DNA from: Pseudomonas fluorescens
Lineage (GTDB): Bacteria; Pseudomonadota; Gammaproteobacteria; Pseudomonadales; Pseudomonadaceae
NCBI RefSeq assembly: GCF_002837185.1
Contig: NZ_KZ477994.1
Coordinates: 119,769 to 183,768 of the forward strand
Direction: 5' to 3'
DNA length: 64,000 nucleotides
A model generated the notes under the pieces. It was given only the letters and a program-made list of their open reading frames with translations, ran no database searches and was not told the origin of the DNA. Each line of letters opens with the position of its first letter. Within the stretch, counting starts at the first letter, position 1. Below are positions 9,001 to 16,932 of this stretch, in pieces. The translations under genes and the position numbers were made by a program.

Positions 9001-9419
9001 TCCTTGAGGTTGCGTGGTTTGGCGCCACCTTCATGGGCCAGTATCACGATGGGGAAGTCGAGATAGGGGCGCGTAAAGGCCAGGAAATTCTGGCGTTCCG
9101 GGGTGGACATGATGCCGGGTAGCAAGTCGAGCTGATTATTGCGTGCCTGCTCGAGCACAGCGGTCCAATTTGCCGGCTCGATCAGCTTGACCCTGACGCC
9201 CAGGCGATCCTGGATCAGGCGCACATAATCGGCGGCCAGGCCTTGATATCGGCCATTTTCGTCGCGGTATTCAAAGGGTGGCCAGGACGCATCCACCCCA
9301 ATGCGCAGCTCCTGATGGTCCGTCAGCCAGCTACGCTCATCATCAGTGAGAGTCAACGCGCCAGCCGTTGCGGTCCAGGTCAGCAGCGACAGCAGTATCA
9401 CGGTCGGCAATCTGGGCAT
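6048..9419 (-). CDS. rmcA: RmcA-like membrane c-di-GMP enzyme: periplasmic SBP, 3 PAS, GGDEF, EAL
   Basis: A 1123-residue sensor. Signal peptide (1-21), periplasmic SBP_bac_3 domain (about 30-255), transmembrane helix (about 266-288), three PAS domains (about 310-425, 435-553, 557-673), GGDEF (680-840) and EAL (from about 870). The cyclase motif GGDEF (762-766) is intact and the inhibitory I-site RDID sits exactly five residues before it. The phosphodiesterase domain keeps EAL (890-892) and DDFGTGYSS. Both activities are therefore possible. In P. aeruginosa the rpoD neighbour is RmcA, a redox-linked c-di-GMP phosphodiesterase with an arginine-related periplasmic domain; I recall four PAS domains there and see three here. 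The ATG at 9419 is chosen because it begins the signal peptide (MPRLPTVILLSLL); the frame is open 35 codons further up. Confidence 0.88.
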   Translation of the reverse strand: MPRLPTVILLSLLTWTATAGALTLTDDERSWLTDHQELRIGVDASWPPFEYRDENGRYQGLAADYVRLIQDRLGVRVKLIEPANWTAVLEQARNNQLDLLPGIMSTPERQNFLAFTRPYLDFPIVILAHEGGAKPRNLKDLYRLKIAVVENYAPHELLRTHHPDLNLVAMPNASSALQALATDEVDAVVSDLASSVWSLRQLKLDGLYVSGETPYRYQLAMGVPRDEKILVGILDKVLADLSPTETDAIQQHWVGSVSDHRTFWADLLLYGLPAVLLLSTVLVIVIRINRRLSSEISRRVALEQQLRSSEYHYRGLVESLSAIAWEASISDFTYSYVSPHAEQLLGYPRAHWLIPGFWRNIIHPADLARAETYCLRETRANRDHSIDYRVITADGRCLWVRDIVSLIKYGPEPVLRGLMIDISEAKRTEEALLLSEQKFAKAFHASPDALLLSRQSDGLLIEVNEGFSHLTGYTSAMPLDQSALDLAIWVDLNERKHMLELMQRDGFVRDFICHIRHVDGRIRLCELSSRPLPIGEEDCMLVIARDITERQQMQEKLQQAATVFESTAEGVLITDTRQNISAVNRAFSEITGYSEAEALGHTPRLLSSGLHDSAFYAAMWHQLTTQGHWQGEISNRRKNGELYPSWLTISAVRNRDQVVTHFVAVFADISSLKLAQARLDYQAHHDPLTGLPNRTLFESRLQAALNGQQESGNQGAVLFLDLDRFKHINDSLGHPVGDLLLKDIAVRLKEQLRDIDTVARLGGDEFIILLPGLQQASDAQYLANKLLDCFTPPFQAGEHEFFISASIGTSLYPQDGTDVATLVKNADAAMYRSKAKGRNRVESYTRDLTAQANERVALEHELRRAIEREELSLYYQPKRSLITHELIGAEALIRWHHPTFGDVPPEHFIALAEENGTILQIGDWVLEQACRQLHAWQGAFEDFGPLSVNLAGAQLRHPNLLSRIEQLLRDYRLEPGCLQLEITENFIMSQAEEALAVLHQLKGLGVQLAIDDFGTGYSSLSYLKRLPLDFLKIDQSFVRGLPDDPHDAAIVRAIIALGHSMQFTIIAEGVENPAQQAFLAAEGCEQMQGYIVSLPLPPELFAETFLRTRMRDFTDGTARKPSL

Positions 9420-9524
9420 AACGGTCTCGTTATGGCACGGGGAATGTCTCGAGTGTAGACGGGCATTGCGAAGGCGGGGTGACGCGGGGCAGTTAATCGG
9501 TGGAAAGAAATGGCTGGAAAGCAA

Positions 9525-9548
9525 AACCCCCGGCCTGGGCCGGGGGTT
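9525..9548 (-). terminator. Intrinsic terminator after rpoD
   Basis: The stem AACCCCCGG/CCGGGGGTT lies 7 bases past the rpoD stop codon and is followed on the minus strand by TTTTGCTTT. This closes the rpsU-dnaG-rpoD gene block. Confidence 0.85.
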
Positions 9549-9554
9549 CTGTTA

Positions 9555-11405
9555 TCACTCGTCGAGGAAGGAGCGTAGATGCTCGCTTCGCGTCGGGTGG
9601 CGCAACTTGCGCAGCGCCTTGGCTTCGATCTGACGGATCCGCTCACGGGTCACGTCAAACTGCTTACCGACTTCCTCGAGGGTGTGGTCGGTATTCATGT
9701 CGATGCCGAAACGCATGCGCAGTACCTTGGCTTCACGGGCAGTGAGGCCGGAGAGTACGTCGCGAGTCGCTTCCTTGAGGCTCTCAACAGTGGCGACATC
9801 GATGGGCGACTGCATGGTCGAGTCTTCGATGAAGTCACCCAGATGGGAGTCTTCGTCATCACCAATCGGCGTTTCCATGGAGATCGGCTCTTTAGCGATC
9901 TTCAATACCTTGCGGATTTTATCCTCAGGCATTTCCATGCGTTCGCCCAGCTCTTCCGGGGTCGGTTCGCGACCCATTTCCTGCAACATCTGCCGGGAAA
10001 TACGGTTGAGCTTGTTGATGGTCTCGATCATGTGCACCGGAATACGGATGGTGCGGGCCTGGTCGGCGATCGAGCGAGTGATCGCCTGACGGATCCACCA
10101 GGTGGCATAAGTCGAGAACTTGTAGCCGCGACGGTATTCGAACTTGTCCACCGCCTTCATCAGGCCGATGTTGCCTTCCTGGATCAGGTCGAGGAATTGC
10201 AAGCCACGGTTGGTGTACTTCTTGGCGATGGAGATCACCAGACGCAAGTTGGCTTCAACCATCTCTTTCTTCGCGCGGCGGGCCTTGGCCTCACCGATCG
10301 ACATGCGACGGTTGATGTCCTTGATCTCGGCGATCGTCAGGCCTGTTTCAGCCTCCAGTGCGCTCAGTTTCTGCTGGCAACGGATGATGTCCGGCTGCAG
10401 GCGACCAATGGCTTCGGCGTATTTCGCCTTGCCTTTGGCCAGGGCGTCACTCCAGGTTTCGTCAACTTCGTTGCCCGGGAACTGGCGCAGGAAGTCGGTA
10501 CGCGGCATGCGCGCATCACGGACACAGAGCTGCATGATGGCACGCTCTTGTGCACGCAGACGCTCAAGGGCGCTACGAACCCGTTCAACCAGGCCTTCGA
10601 ATTGCTTGGGCACCAGCTTGATCGGCATGAACAGCTCAGCCAGGGCCAGCAGCTCGGCAATCGCCTGCTTGTTGCCACGACCATGCTTTTTCAGCGCCTT
10701 GCGGGTGATTTCCATTTGATCGGAAACCGCACCGAAACGCTGGGCAGCGATGACCGGGTCTGGACCGCTTTCGACTTCTTCTTCGTCGTCGGTGCTGGCT
10801 TCAGCCTCGTCGTCGTCGGTGTCGTCGTCCGCTTTCGGCGCTTTCGGATCTACCGGCGGCGGTACTTCGGCGGCAGGTGGCGCAATGCCGTCGTCCGGGT
10901 CGATATAACCGCTCAGAACGTCGGACAGGCGGCCACCTTCGGTGGTGACGCGAGTGTACTCGGAGAGAATGTGGTCAACCGTGCCAGGGAAGTGCGCGAT
11001 TGCGCCCATCACTTCACGGATGCCCTCTTCGATACGCTTGGCGATTTCGATTTCGCCTTCACGTGTCAGCAACTCGACGGTACCCATTTCACGCATATAC
11101 ATGCGCACAGGGTCAGTCGTGCGACCGATGTCGGTCTCCACCGCGGCCAACGCGGCAGCGGCTTCTTCAGCGGCTGCCTCGTCGGTATCGGCGTCGGCCA
11201 ACATAAGGGCGTCCGCATCCGGAGCACTCTCGTGTACGGGGATCCCCATGTCATTAATCATGCGGATGATGTCTTCCACCTGCTCAGGATCTGAAATATC
11301 CTCAGGCAGGTGGTCGTTGACCTCTGCGTAAGTCAGATACTTCTGCTCACGACCAAGGGTGATCAACTCTTTGATACGAGACTGCTGTTGCGCTTTTCCG
11401 GACAT
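9555..11405 (-). CDS. rpoD: Primary sigma factor RpoD (sigma 70)
   Basis: A 616-residue housekeeping sigma factor. Region 1.1 is at the N-terminus ([18 protein letters not shown]), region 1.2 has [14 protein letters not shown], and an acidic non-conserved insert follows (run of D/E near residues 190-215). Region 2 contains the [15 protein letters not shown] promoter-melting segment. Region 4 ends with the helix-turn-helix [21 protein letters not shown]. It directs RNA polymerase to most growth promoters. It follows dnaG by 67 bases with a TATAAT box in the gap, so it can be made both with dnaG and alone, as in the classic macromolecular synthesis operon. Confidence 0.99.
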   Translation of the reverse strand: MSGKAQQQSRIKELITLGREQKYLTYAEVNDHLPEDISDPEQVEDIIRMINDMGIPVHESAPDADALMLADADTDEAAAEEAAAALAAVETDIGRTTDPVRMYMREMGTVELLTREGEIEIAKRIEEGIREVMGAIAHFPGTVDHILSEYTRVTTEGGRLSDVLSGYIDPDDGIAPPAAEVPPPVDPKAPKADDDTDDDEAEASTDDEEEVESGPDPVIAAQRFGAVSDQMEITRKALKKHGRGNKQAIAELLALAELFMPIKLVPKQFEGLVERVRSALERLRAQERAIMQLCVRDARMPRTDFLRQFPGNEVDETWSDALAKGKAKYAEAIGRLQPDIIRCQQKLSALEAETGLTIAEIKDINRRMSIGEAKARRAKKEMVEANLRLVISIAKKYTNRGLQFLDLIQEGNIGLMKAVDKFEYRRGYKFSTYATWWIRQAITRSIADQARTIRIPVHMIETINKLNRISRQMLQEMGREPTPEELGERMEMPEDKIRKVLKIAKEPISMETPIGDDEDSHLGDFIEDSTMQSPIDVATVESLKEATRDVLSGLTAREAKVLRMRFGIDMNTDHTLEEVGKQFDVTRERIRQIEAKALRKLRHPTRSEHLRSFLDE

Positions 11406-11452
11406 AACACCCTATCCACTGAAGGTCTTGGCGGGCAAAAAACAAGCCGAGG

Positions 11453-11458
11453 ATTATA
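11453..11458 (-). promoter_or_regulatory. Candidate rpoD-proximal promoter (-10 TATAAT)
   Basis: A perfect TATAAT on the minus strand in the dnaG-rpoD gap, about 48 bases before the rpoD start. The -35 spacing position reads GGCGTG, a weak match. Separate rpoD promoters in or near dnaG are known in other bacteria; here the element is inferred from one box only. Confidence 0.45.
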
Positions 11459-11472
11459 CCCGAGCTATGACC

Positions 11473-13443
11473 TCACACGCCAGCTGAGGTCGGGTTTGAT
11501 GTGCAAACGTTCTGTTTTAAAAGGTCGCGCATCTGTTTTGCTATCTGAATTTGCTCTTCAGCCGACAATCCCGGCTGTCTTGCTCTCTTAATGAGCTCAT
11601 CGAGGGTCTGTGTATGCTGACCCGCGGATAACCTATTAATGGTGTCTAAAAACTGTTGTTCAAGGTTATCGCCGTCAATTAGCCACTCCTTTTCCGCAAG
11701 TGCCTTCAACAGGCGGCCCTGTTCCGTGCCATGCCAGCGAGCCATGAGCTGGATTGAGTTTAGCTTAGGATTTTTCTGCACGGCCTCGATCAAGGCGATA
11801 AGCACCTGGGCGTAGGTGTTGCTCTCGTTGGCGAAATGGTCGGCGCTTTCAACCTTGCCCGCCAATTGCGGGTGATGGATGAGCGTACGCAAGGCAATCA
11901 GCGTCGGCGCTTCCACGGCGACCGGAGTGCGCGGGGCATGGGCCTCATCGCGGTCGCCGCGTTTGCCGTTCTTGCTCCAGGGCTTCTTGTCCCATTTCTT
12001 GCCGCCGGCACCGGGCTTTTTCGGCGTCCATTCCTGCTGGGGCGTATACGCCTCGTGCGGTTGGTGGAAGTCGGAATAGTCCGGCATGGCATCATAATCC
12101 ATGCCCGGATCGTAGGCGGGTGGCGCATCCTGTGGGGCGCTATGTACCAGCTGGCTCACGGCTTCGCCGCTCAGTCCGGTGATTTCCAGCAGGCGCTGGC
12201 GCATCAAGGTGCGCAAATTGGCGCCCGGGACCTTGTCGATCAACGGCGCTGCGAGGGTGGCCATGTGGGCCTTGCCTTCAAGCGAGCGGGGGTCGGCTTC
12301 TTCGGTCAGTTGCTGGAAGAAATAGTCCGCCAGCGGCTGTGCGTGTTGATTGATGCGGGCACGGAACGCGTCGGTGCCTTCGGAGCGCACCAGGGTGTCC
12401 GGGTCTTCACCTTCGGGCAGGAACAGAAAACGTGCACGGCGCCCATCCTGCAGGCTCGACAGCGTGGCCTCGAGTGCGCGCCAGGCGGCGTTGCGGCCGG
12501 CCTGGTCGCCGTCGAAACAGAACAGCACGCTGGGCACGACGCGGAACAGGCGCTTCAAGTGCTCTTCGCTGGTGGCGGTGCCGAGCGTCGCCACCGCATT
12601 GCGCAGGCCTTGCTGGGCCAGCGCGATGACGTCCATATAGCCTTCAACCACGATGATTTCGTCGAGGTTGCGGTTGTTCTTGCGCGCCTCAAACAGGCCG
12701 TAGAGTTCCTGGCCCTTGTGGAAAACCGGGGTTTCCGGCGAGTTCAGGTACTTGGGTTTGTCGTCCCCCAGCACTCGGCCACCGAACGCGATGATGCGGC
12801 CACGGCTGTCGCGGATGGGGAACATCACGCGGTCACGGAAGCGGTCATAGCGCTTGCCGGTCTCGGCGTTTTCCACCAGCAGGCCGGCATCAATCATGGC
12901 TTTTTGCTGGAGCGTATCGCTGCTCAGGTGCTTGTACAGGTTGTCCCAGCCGGGCGGTGCAAAACCGAGGCCGAAGTCCCGGGCGATTTCACCGGTGAGG
13001 CCGCGGCCCTTAAGGTAATCGACGGCGGCTTTGCGCTGCGGATGGCTTTTAAGTGCCTGTCGATAGAAGTCGGCAGCGGCGGTCAGCAGTGGATACAGCG
13101 GCGAGTCAGTGGGCTGTCGCGGTTTGTGCGCGCGGCCACTTTCTTCGCGGGGGATCTCCATGCCGGCGGCTTTGGCCAGGTCCTCGACGGCCTGGGGGAA
13201 ATCCAGGTTGTCGTGGTCCATCAGGAAGCCGAGGGCGTTGCCGCCTGCACCGCAACCGAAGCAGTAATAGAACTGCTTGTCCGGGCTTACGCTGAACGAC
13301 GGGGTTTTTTCTTTATGGAACGGGCAGCAGGCGGTGTAGTTCTTGCCGGCTTTTTTCAATTGCACGCGTGAGCTGACCACATCGACGATGTCGGTGCGGT
13401 TCAGAAGGTCGTCAATAAAGCTCTGGGGAATCAGCCCGGCCAT
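11473..13443 (-). CDS. dnaG: DNA primase DnaG
   Basis: A 656-residue primase that makes RNA primers at replication forks. The N-terminal CHC2 zinc ribbon has ligands Cys40, His43, Cys61 and Cys64 (ACCPFH and YYCFGCG). The catalytic core has the RNA polymerase-like basic region and a TOPRIM domain with EGYMDVIAL and FCFDGDQAG, whose acidic residues bind magnesium. The C-terminal part, which binds the DnaB helicase, follows a low-complexity G/K-rich linker near residue 490. The ATG start gives the standard MAGLIPQSFIDDLL. It lies between rpsU and rpoD, all on the minus strand. Confidence 0.99.
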   Translation of the reverse strand: MAGLIPQSFIDDLLNRTDIVDVVSSRVQLKKAGKNYTACCPFHKEKTPSFSVSPDKQFYYCFGCGAGGNALGFLMDHDNLDFPQAVEDLAKAAGMEIPREESGRAHKPRQPTDSPLYPLLTAAADFYRQALKSHPQRKAAVDYLKGRGLTGEIARDFGLGFAPPGWDNLYKHLSSDTLQQKAMIDAGLLVENAETGKRYDRFRDRVMFPIRDSRGRIIAFGGRVLGDDKPKYLNSPETPVFHKGQELYGLFEARKNNRNLDEIIVVEGYMDVIALAQQGLRNAVATLGTATSEEHLKRLFRVVPSVLFCFDGDQAGRNAAWRALEATLSSLQDGRRARFLFLPEGEDPDTLVRSEGTDAFRARINQHAQPLADYFFQQLTEEADPRSLEGKAHMATLAAPLIDKVPGANLRTLMRQRLLEITGLSGEAVSQLVHSAPQDAPPAYDPGMDYDAMPDYSDFHQPHEAYTPQQEWTPKKPGAGGKKWDKKPWSKNGKRGDRDEAHAPRTPVAVEAPTLIALRTLIHHPQLAGKVESADHFANESNTYAQVLIALIEAVQKNPKLNSIQLMARWHGTEQGRLLKALAEKEWLIDGDNLEQQFLDTINRLSAGQHTQTLDELIKRARQPGLSAEEQIQIAKQMRDLLKQNVCTSNPTSAGV

Positions 13444-13834
13444 GGCGTTCTCGTCATCACTTCGTGTAAATGAGGGCCCGTGAAATGTTCAAGCGCACGT
13501 TGGGTGCCTGATCATTGTCGTCTGCATGGGATGTCAGAGAGTGTATCTGTCGAACATTCGCTGACGTTAGTCTCTATCAGTGTTCGACGAATAAAAGTTG
13601 CCCGTGAGTCCGGTCTTGACCTGCGGGCGGTCTCGGAAGCTCGACAGTGGGCACAGTCGACACAGTATGATCGCCTGCTTGAAGAATTAGGTGTGCTCGT
13701 CAGTAGCCTTGTTAGGCTCGTCAGAAGAGACGTGCACCGCTGGCAAAAGAGCCAGTCCTGACGTTTGAAGCGGTGTCTCGGTCGCGTGTGCGGCGTCGAC
13801 GATGAAGCATCAAGCGATGTCCGCAAATGCCAAC
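13444..13834. other. Interval between rpsU and dnaG without a recognisable gene
   Basis: About 390 bases of lower GC. Two reading frames overlap here: plus strand 13531-13761 (76 codons, starting MSESVSVEHS) and minus strand 13512-13826 (Arg/Ser/Cys-rich). Neither has recognisable domains, a good ribosome site or Pseudomonas-like codons; the plus frame uses AGA, AGG, TTA and ATA. Some pseudomonads carry a YqeY-type gene here, but I see no trace of it. The stretch also holds an inverted repeat GTCGAACA-24 bases-TGTTCGAC (13550-13589) and three ACAGT units at 9-base spacing (13644-13666). dnaG must be transcribed across or from it. Confidence 0.5.
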
Positions 13835-13855
13835 AGCCCGGCTGAGGGCCGGGCT
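13835..13855 (-). terminator. GC-rich hairpin after rpsU
   Basis: The perfect 8-bp stem AGCCCGGC-TGAGG-GCCGGGCT lies 30 bases past the rpsU stop codon, with further GCCA/TGGC pairing outside it. No T-run follows, so it may be a partial terminator or an RNA-processing/stability hairpin that lowers dnaG-rpoD expression relative to rpsU. Confidence 0.55.
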
Positions 13856-13885
13856 TGGCAGAAGCTTGCTACGAACGTCTGTGTA

Positions 13886-14101
13886 TTAGTACAGACGAAC
13901 GGCGCGGCGCTGCTCGCGCTGAACTTTCTTGGCGTGACGCTTAACAGCGGCTGCTGCTTTACGCTTACGCTCAGAAGTTGGCTTCTCATAAAATTCGCGG
14001 CTACGAACTTCAGCCAGAACACCGGCTTTTTCGCAGGAGCGCTTGAAACGACGCAGAGCTACGTCGAAGGGTTCGTTCTCTTTTACTTTGACGGCTGGCA
14101 T
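13886..14101 (-). CDS. rpsU: 30S ribosomal protein bS21
   Basis: A 71-residue, strongly basic protein, [19 protein letters not shown]..., with the Lys/Arg-rich tail ([15 protein letters not shown]) and C-terminal RLY of bS21. It binds the small ribosomal subunit near the anti-Shine-Dalgarno region and takes part in translation initiation. It is the first gene of the rpsU-dnaG-rpoD block and is divergent from tsaD. The length and sequence are standard for pseudomonads. Confidence 0.99.
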
Positions 14102-14187
14102 CCAGAGCTACCTTCTTTCATTACCGGGATCAACGTTCTCGTCGCAAAAAATTCGCGGCTGAGGTCGTCGGTTTTTAAGGGTTGCGG

Positions 14188-14216
14188 ATGTTAACCCCTC
14201 ATTGGCAGGAATGCAA
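14188..14216 (-). promoter_or_regulatory. Candidate rpsU promoter
   Basis: On the minus strand TTGCAT (14216-14211) and TAACAT (14193-14188) are separated by 17 bases, about 90 bases before rpsU. Both boxes are imperfect. The divergent tsaD gene probably uses the TATTAT-containing sequence near 14260 as its -10, without a clear -35. Confidence 0.35.
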
Positions 14217-14303
14217 AGCCTCTGATCGAAAACCGCTAGTCGGGAGGGGGAGTGGCGACTATTATGCGCGCCTTCGAATTCAGCCTCTACAAGGCGCAAA
14301 CCC

Positions 14304-15329
14304 ATGCTAGTACTGGGACTTGAAACCTCCTGCGACGAAACCGGTGTCGCACTTTACGACAGTGAACGCGGGCTTCTGGCCGATGCACTGTTCAGTCAGA
14401 TCGACCTGCATCGCGCCTATGGCGGCGTGGTACCGGAGCTTGCCAGCCGCGATCACGTCAAACGCATGCTGCCATTGATCCGCCAGGTGTTGGACGAGGC
14501 CGGCTGCGTGCCGACCGAGATCGATGCAATTGCCTATACCGCAGGCCCCGGATTGGTCGGAGCCCTGCTGGTTGGGGCTTCCTGTGCCCAGGCGCTGGCA
14601 TTTGCCTGGGGCATTCCGGCCCTCGGTGTGCACCACATGGAAGGTCATTTACTGGCTCCGATGCTGGAAAAAACACCGCCAGCGTTCCCGTTCGTCGCTT
14701 TGTTGGTTTCGGGGGGCCATACGCAGCTGGTTCAGGTCGACGGCATCGGTCAATACACGTTGTTGGGCGAGTCGCTGGACGACGCCGCGGGCGAAGCATT
14801 CGACAAGACCGCGAAGATGATGGGGCTCAATTATCCCGGCGGACCGGAAATCGCCCGCCTCGCCGAAAAAGGCGTGGCCGGTCGTTACACCTTCCCGCGG
14901 CCGATGTGTGATCGCCCTGGTTTGATGTTCAGCTTCAGCGGCTTGAAAACCTCGGCGTTGAATACCTGGCAGCAGAGCGTCAGCGCCGGGGACGACGGCG
15001 AGCAAGCCCGTTGCGACATCGCGCTGGCGTTCCAGCAAGCCGTGGTAGAGACTTTAACCATCAAGTGCAAGCGTGCCCTGAAGCAGGCTGGCATGAAGCG
15101 GCTGGTGATTGCCGGCGGCGTCAGCGCCAACAAGGCCTTGCGCAGTTCGTTGGAGAAGATGCTCGGGGAGATGAGGGGCGATGTGTTCTACGCGCGTCCC
15201 GAGTTTTGCACCGACAATGGCGCGATGATCGCCTACGCCGGTTGTCAACGCCTGCAGGCCGGGCAACATGAAAGCCTGGCGATCAGCGTGCAGGCCCGTT
15301 GGCCGATGGAGCAGTTGTCGCCGTTGTAG
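14304..15329 (+). CDS. tsaD: tRNA threonylcarbamoyladenosine synthase subunit TsaD
   Basis: A 341-residue ASKHA-fold enzyme (formerly Gcp). It begins [14 protein letters not shown] and carries the metal-binding HHMEGH motif with His111 and His115, plus later [11 protein letters not shown] with the third ligand Asp. With TsaB, TsaC and TsaE (outside the window) it transfers the threonylcarbamoyl group to A37 of tRNAs reading ANN codons. It is an essential, cytoplasmic function. It is divergent from rpsU, the conserved arrangement in gamma-proteobacteria, and convergent with plsY only 19 bases downstream. Confidence 0.98.
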   Translation: MLVLGLETSCDETGVALYDSERGLLADALFSQIDLHRAYGGVVPELASRDHVKRMLPLIRQVLDEAGCVPTEIDAIAYTAGPGLVGALLVGASCAQALAFAWGIPALGVHHMEGHLLAPMLEKTPPAFPFVALLVSGGHTQLVQVDGIGQYTLLGESLDDAAGEAFDKTAKMMGLNYPGGPEIARLAEKGVAGRYTFPRPMCDRPGLMFSFSGLKTSALNTWQQSVSAGDDGEQARCDIALAFQQAVVETLTIKCKRALKQAGMKRLVIAGGVSANKALRSSLEKMLGEMRGDVFYARPEFCTDNGAMIAYAGCQRLQAGQHESLAISVQARWPMEQLSPL

Positions 15330-15348
15330 GGGTTAACGTGGACCCTAT

Positions 15349-15918
15349 TTAAAAATGCCGTTCGCGCCCGGCAAACAGGTCGCGTAGATTGCCGCGGTGG
15401 CGCCAGACGATCAGCAGTGTCAGCACGCTCATCGGCAGCAGCGCCGCCGGTTCCTGCCAGGCCAGCAAGGGCAGGGTGAGCGGTGTGGCGATCAGTGCCG
15501 CCAGTGAGCTGGTACGGGTCAGGTAGAACGTCAGCAGCCAGGCGAGCACCGCCAGTAAGGCTGCCGGAGGGTAGATCCCCAACAGCATGCCGGCCGCCGT
15601 GGCGACACCTTTGCCGCCGCGAAAGCGGAAGTACAGGGGGAACAGGTGGCCGAGGACGGCGCAGATGCCCACCCAGGCCTGCTGTTGCAGGGTAAGGCCC
15701 GCAAGGCTGGCGATCAGTACGGGCAACAGGCCCTTGCAGAGGTCGCCCAGCAGCGTCAGCACGGCAAGTTTCTTGCCGGCCAGGCGCAACATATTGGTGG
15801 CGCCGGCATTGCCTGAGCCACTCATTCGCGGATCGGGATTTCCCGTCAGGCGGCTGAGCAAAATGGCAAAGGACAGCGAGCCGAGCAGGTAGGCGAGAAT
15901 CGCCAGTGACCAAAACAT
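15349..15918 (-). CDS. plsY: Glycerol-3-phosphate acyltransferase PlsY
   Basis: A 189-residue inner-membrane protein with about five hydrophobic helices. The conserved cytosolic loops are visible: [11 protein letters not shown] near residue 35, the lysine/glycine loop [12 protein letters not shown] near residue 105, and a final [14 protein letters not shown]. PlsY uses acyl-phosphate (made by PlsX) to acylate glycerol-3-phosphate, the first step of phospholipid synthesis. It lies between tsaD and folB and is divergent from folB, as in P. aeruginosa. Confidence 0.96.
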   Translation of the reverse strand: MFWSLAILAYLLGSLSFAILLSRLTGNPDPRMSGSGNAGATNMLRLAGKKLAVLTLLGDLCKGLLPVLIASLAGLTLQQQAWVGICAVLGHLFPLYFRFRGGKGVATAAGMLLGIYPPAALLAVLAWLLTFYLTRTSSLAALIATPLTLPLLAWQEPAALLPMSVLTLLIVWRHRGNLRDLFAGRERHF

Positions 15919-15992
15919 GCTAACTATTCCGGGCGAGGACGCCCTGATTCTAACGGGGCATCGCGCCCTTGTCGTGCTGCGGAGAAGAGTGC

Positions 15993-16346
15993 TTGGACAG
16001 AGTGTTTATCGAAGGCCTGGAAGTCGACACCGTGATCGGCGCCTACGACTGGGAGCGCGGTATCCGTCAATGCCTGCGCCTGGACCTGAGCTTTGCCTGG
16101 GACAACCGTCCGGCCGCCGCTGGTGACGACCTGAGCCTGGCGCTGGATTATGCCAGCGTGTCCGCGCGCATCCAGGCCTTTGCCGAGCAGTCCCAGTACC
16201 AACTGGTGGAAACCTTCGCCGAGCGCCTGGCCCAGGTGCTGATGAGTGAATTCCAGATTCCCTGGCTGCACCTCAAATTGACCAAGCCAGGCGCCGTCCC
16301 GGCCGCCAAGGGCGTGGGCGTGGAGATCGAGCGCGGATGTCGCTGA
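15993..16346 (+). CDS. folB: Dihydroneopterin aldolase FolB
   Basis: A folate-pathway enzyme that cleaves dihydroneopterin to 6-hydroxymethyl-dihydropterin and glycolaldehyde. Family hallmarks include [16 protein letters not shown] near the N-terminus, [11 protein letters not shown] in the middle, and [10 protein letters not shown] plus [20 protein letters not shown] at the end. I chose the TTG at 15993 (118 residues, [11 protein letters not shown]) because a GGAGAAGAG ribosome site precedes it and the eight extra residues of the longer frame are not conserved. The end overlaps folK by 10 bases, so FolB and FolK, which act in sequence, are probably translationally coupled. Confidence 0.95.
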   Translation: MDRVFIEGLEVDTVIGAYDWERGIRQCLRLDLSFAWDNRPAAAGDDLSLALDYASVSARIQAFAEQSQYQLVETFAERLAQVLMSEFQIPWLHLKLTKPGAVPAAKGVGVEIERGCR

Positions 16347-16855
16347 CTCAGGTTTACCTTGGCCTTGGCAGTAATATCGAGCGCGAGCTCAATTTACGTG
16401 CGGGCCTTGATGCGCTGGCGAGCTTATTGACGGACATGCGCTGTTCGTCGGTGTTCGAAAGCCAGCCGGTGGGTATCAAGAGCGGGCCCTTCTTCAATCT
16501 GGTGGTATCGGGCTGTACCGACCTGCCGTTGATGGAGCTGGACCGCCGGTTGAAATCCATCGAGGCCGACAATGGTCGTTATGCACCCGATCGTAAAGGC
16601 TTGCCGTTGGATATCGACGTGCTGCTGTATGGCGATCTGGTGGGGAATTTCGATGGATTGATCCTGCCGCGGGCAGAAATCCTGAAAAACGCTTTTGTGC
16701 TGTGGCCGCTGTCGATGATGGCACCGGATCGTGTTCACCCTGAGGCGGGCAAGAGCATGGCCGAGCTGTGGCGCGATGCGCAGATTGACCAGGTGCTGGC
16801 GCCTGTCGGGTTTGAATGGCAGGGCCTGCAACTCACGGCAGACGTGCTTCTGTAG
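16337..16855 (+). CDS. folK: 6-hydroxymethyl-7,8-dihydropterin pyrophosphokinase FolK
   Basis: A 172-residue HPPK with the N-terminal YLGLGSNIE motif and the metal-binding DRKGLPLDIDVLLYGD stretch. It transfers pyrophosphate from ATP to the FolB product in folate synthesis. Pseudomonads often hold another folK near panBC; this copy is the one coupled to folB. The start lies inside folB. The TAG stop codon lies inside the REPIN that fills the gap to cca, so the last residues (VLL) abut the repeat directly. Confidence 0.93.
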   Translation: MSLTQVYLGLGSNIERELNLRAGLDALASLLTDMRCSSVFESQPVGIKSGPFFNLVVSGCTDLPLMELDRRLKSIEADNGRYAPDRKGLPLDIDVLLYGDLVGNFDGLILPRAEILKNAFVLWPLSMMAPDRVHPEAGKSMAELWRDAQIDQVLAPVGFEWQGLQLTADVLL

Positions 16856-16932
16856 GAGCCGAGCTTGCTCGCGAAGAGCGTGAACGATAACGCAGCGCTC
16901 TCAGGTTTTTCGCGAGCAAGCTCGCTCCTACA
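16851..16932. repeat. REPIN of the TGTAGGAGCGAGCTTGCTCGCGAA type
   Basis: Two inverted copies of a REP unit, TGTAGGAGC(C)GAGCTTGCTCGCGAA and its reverse complement, flank a spacer of about 30 bases. This is a second REP family, distinct from the GTGGGAGG type elsewhere in the window. It fills the whole gap between convergent folK and cca, and its outer TGTAGG/CCTACA ends contribute the TAG stop codons of both genes. Confidence 0.93.

Noticed and set aside
9579..11294. 571-codon plus-strand frame
   Set aside because: Antisense to rpoD, whose sequence is unmistakable.
13512..13826. 104-codon minus-strand frame between dnaG and rpsU
   Set aside because: Arg/Ser/Cys-rich without ribosome site or domain; overlaps an equally weak plus-strand frame. 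Kept only as an unexplained interval.
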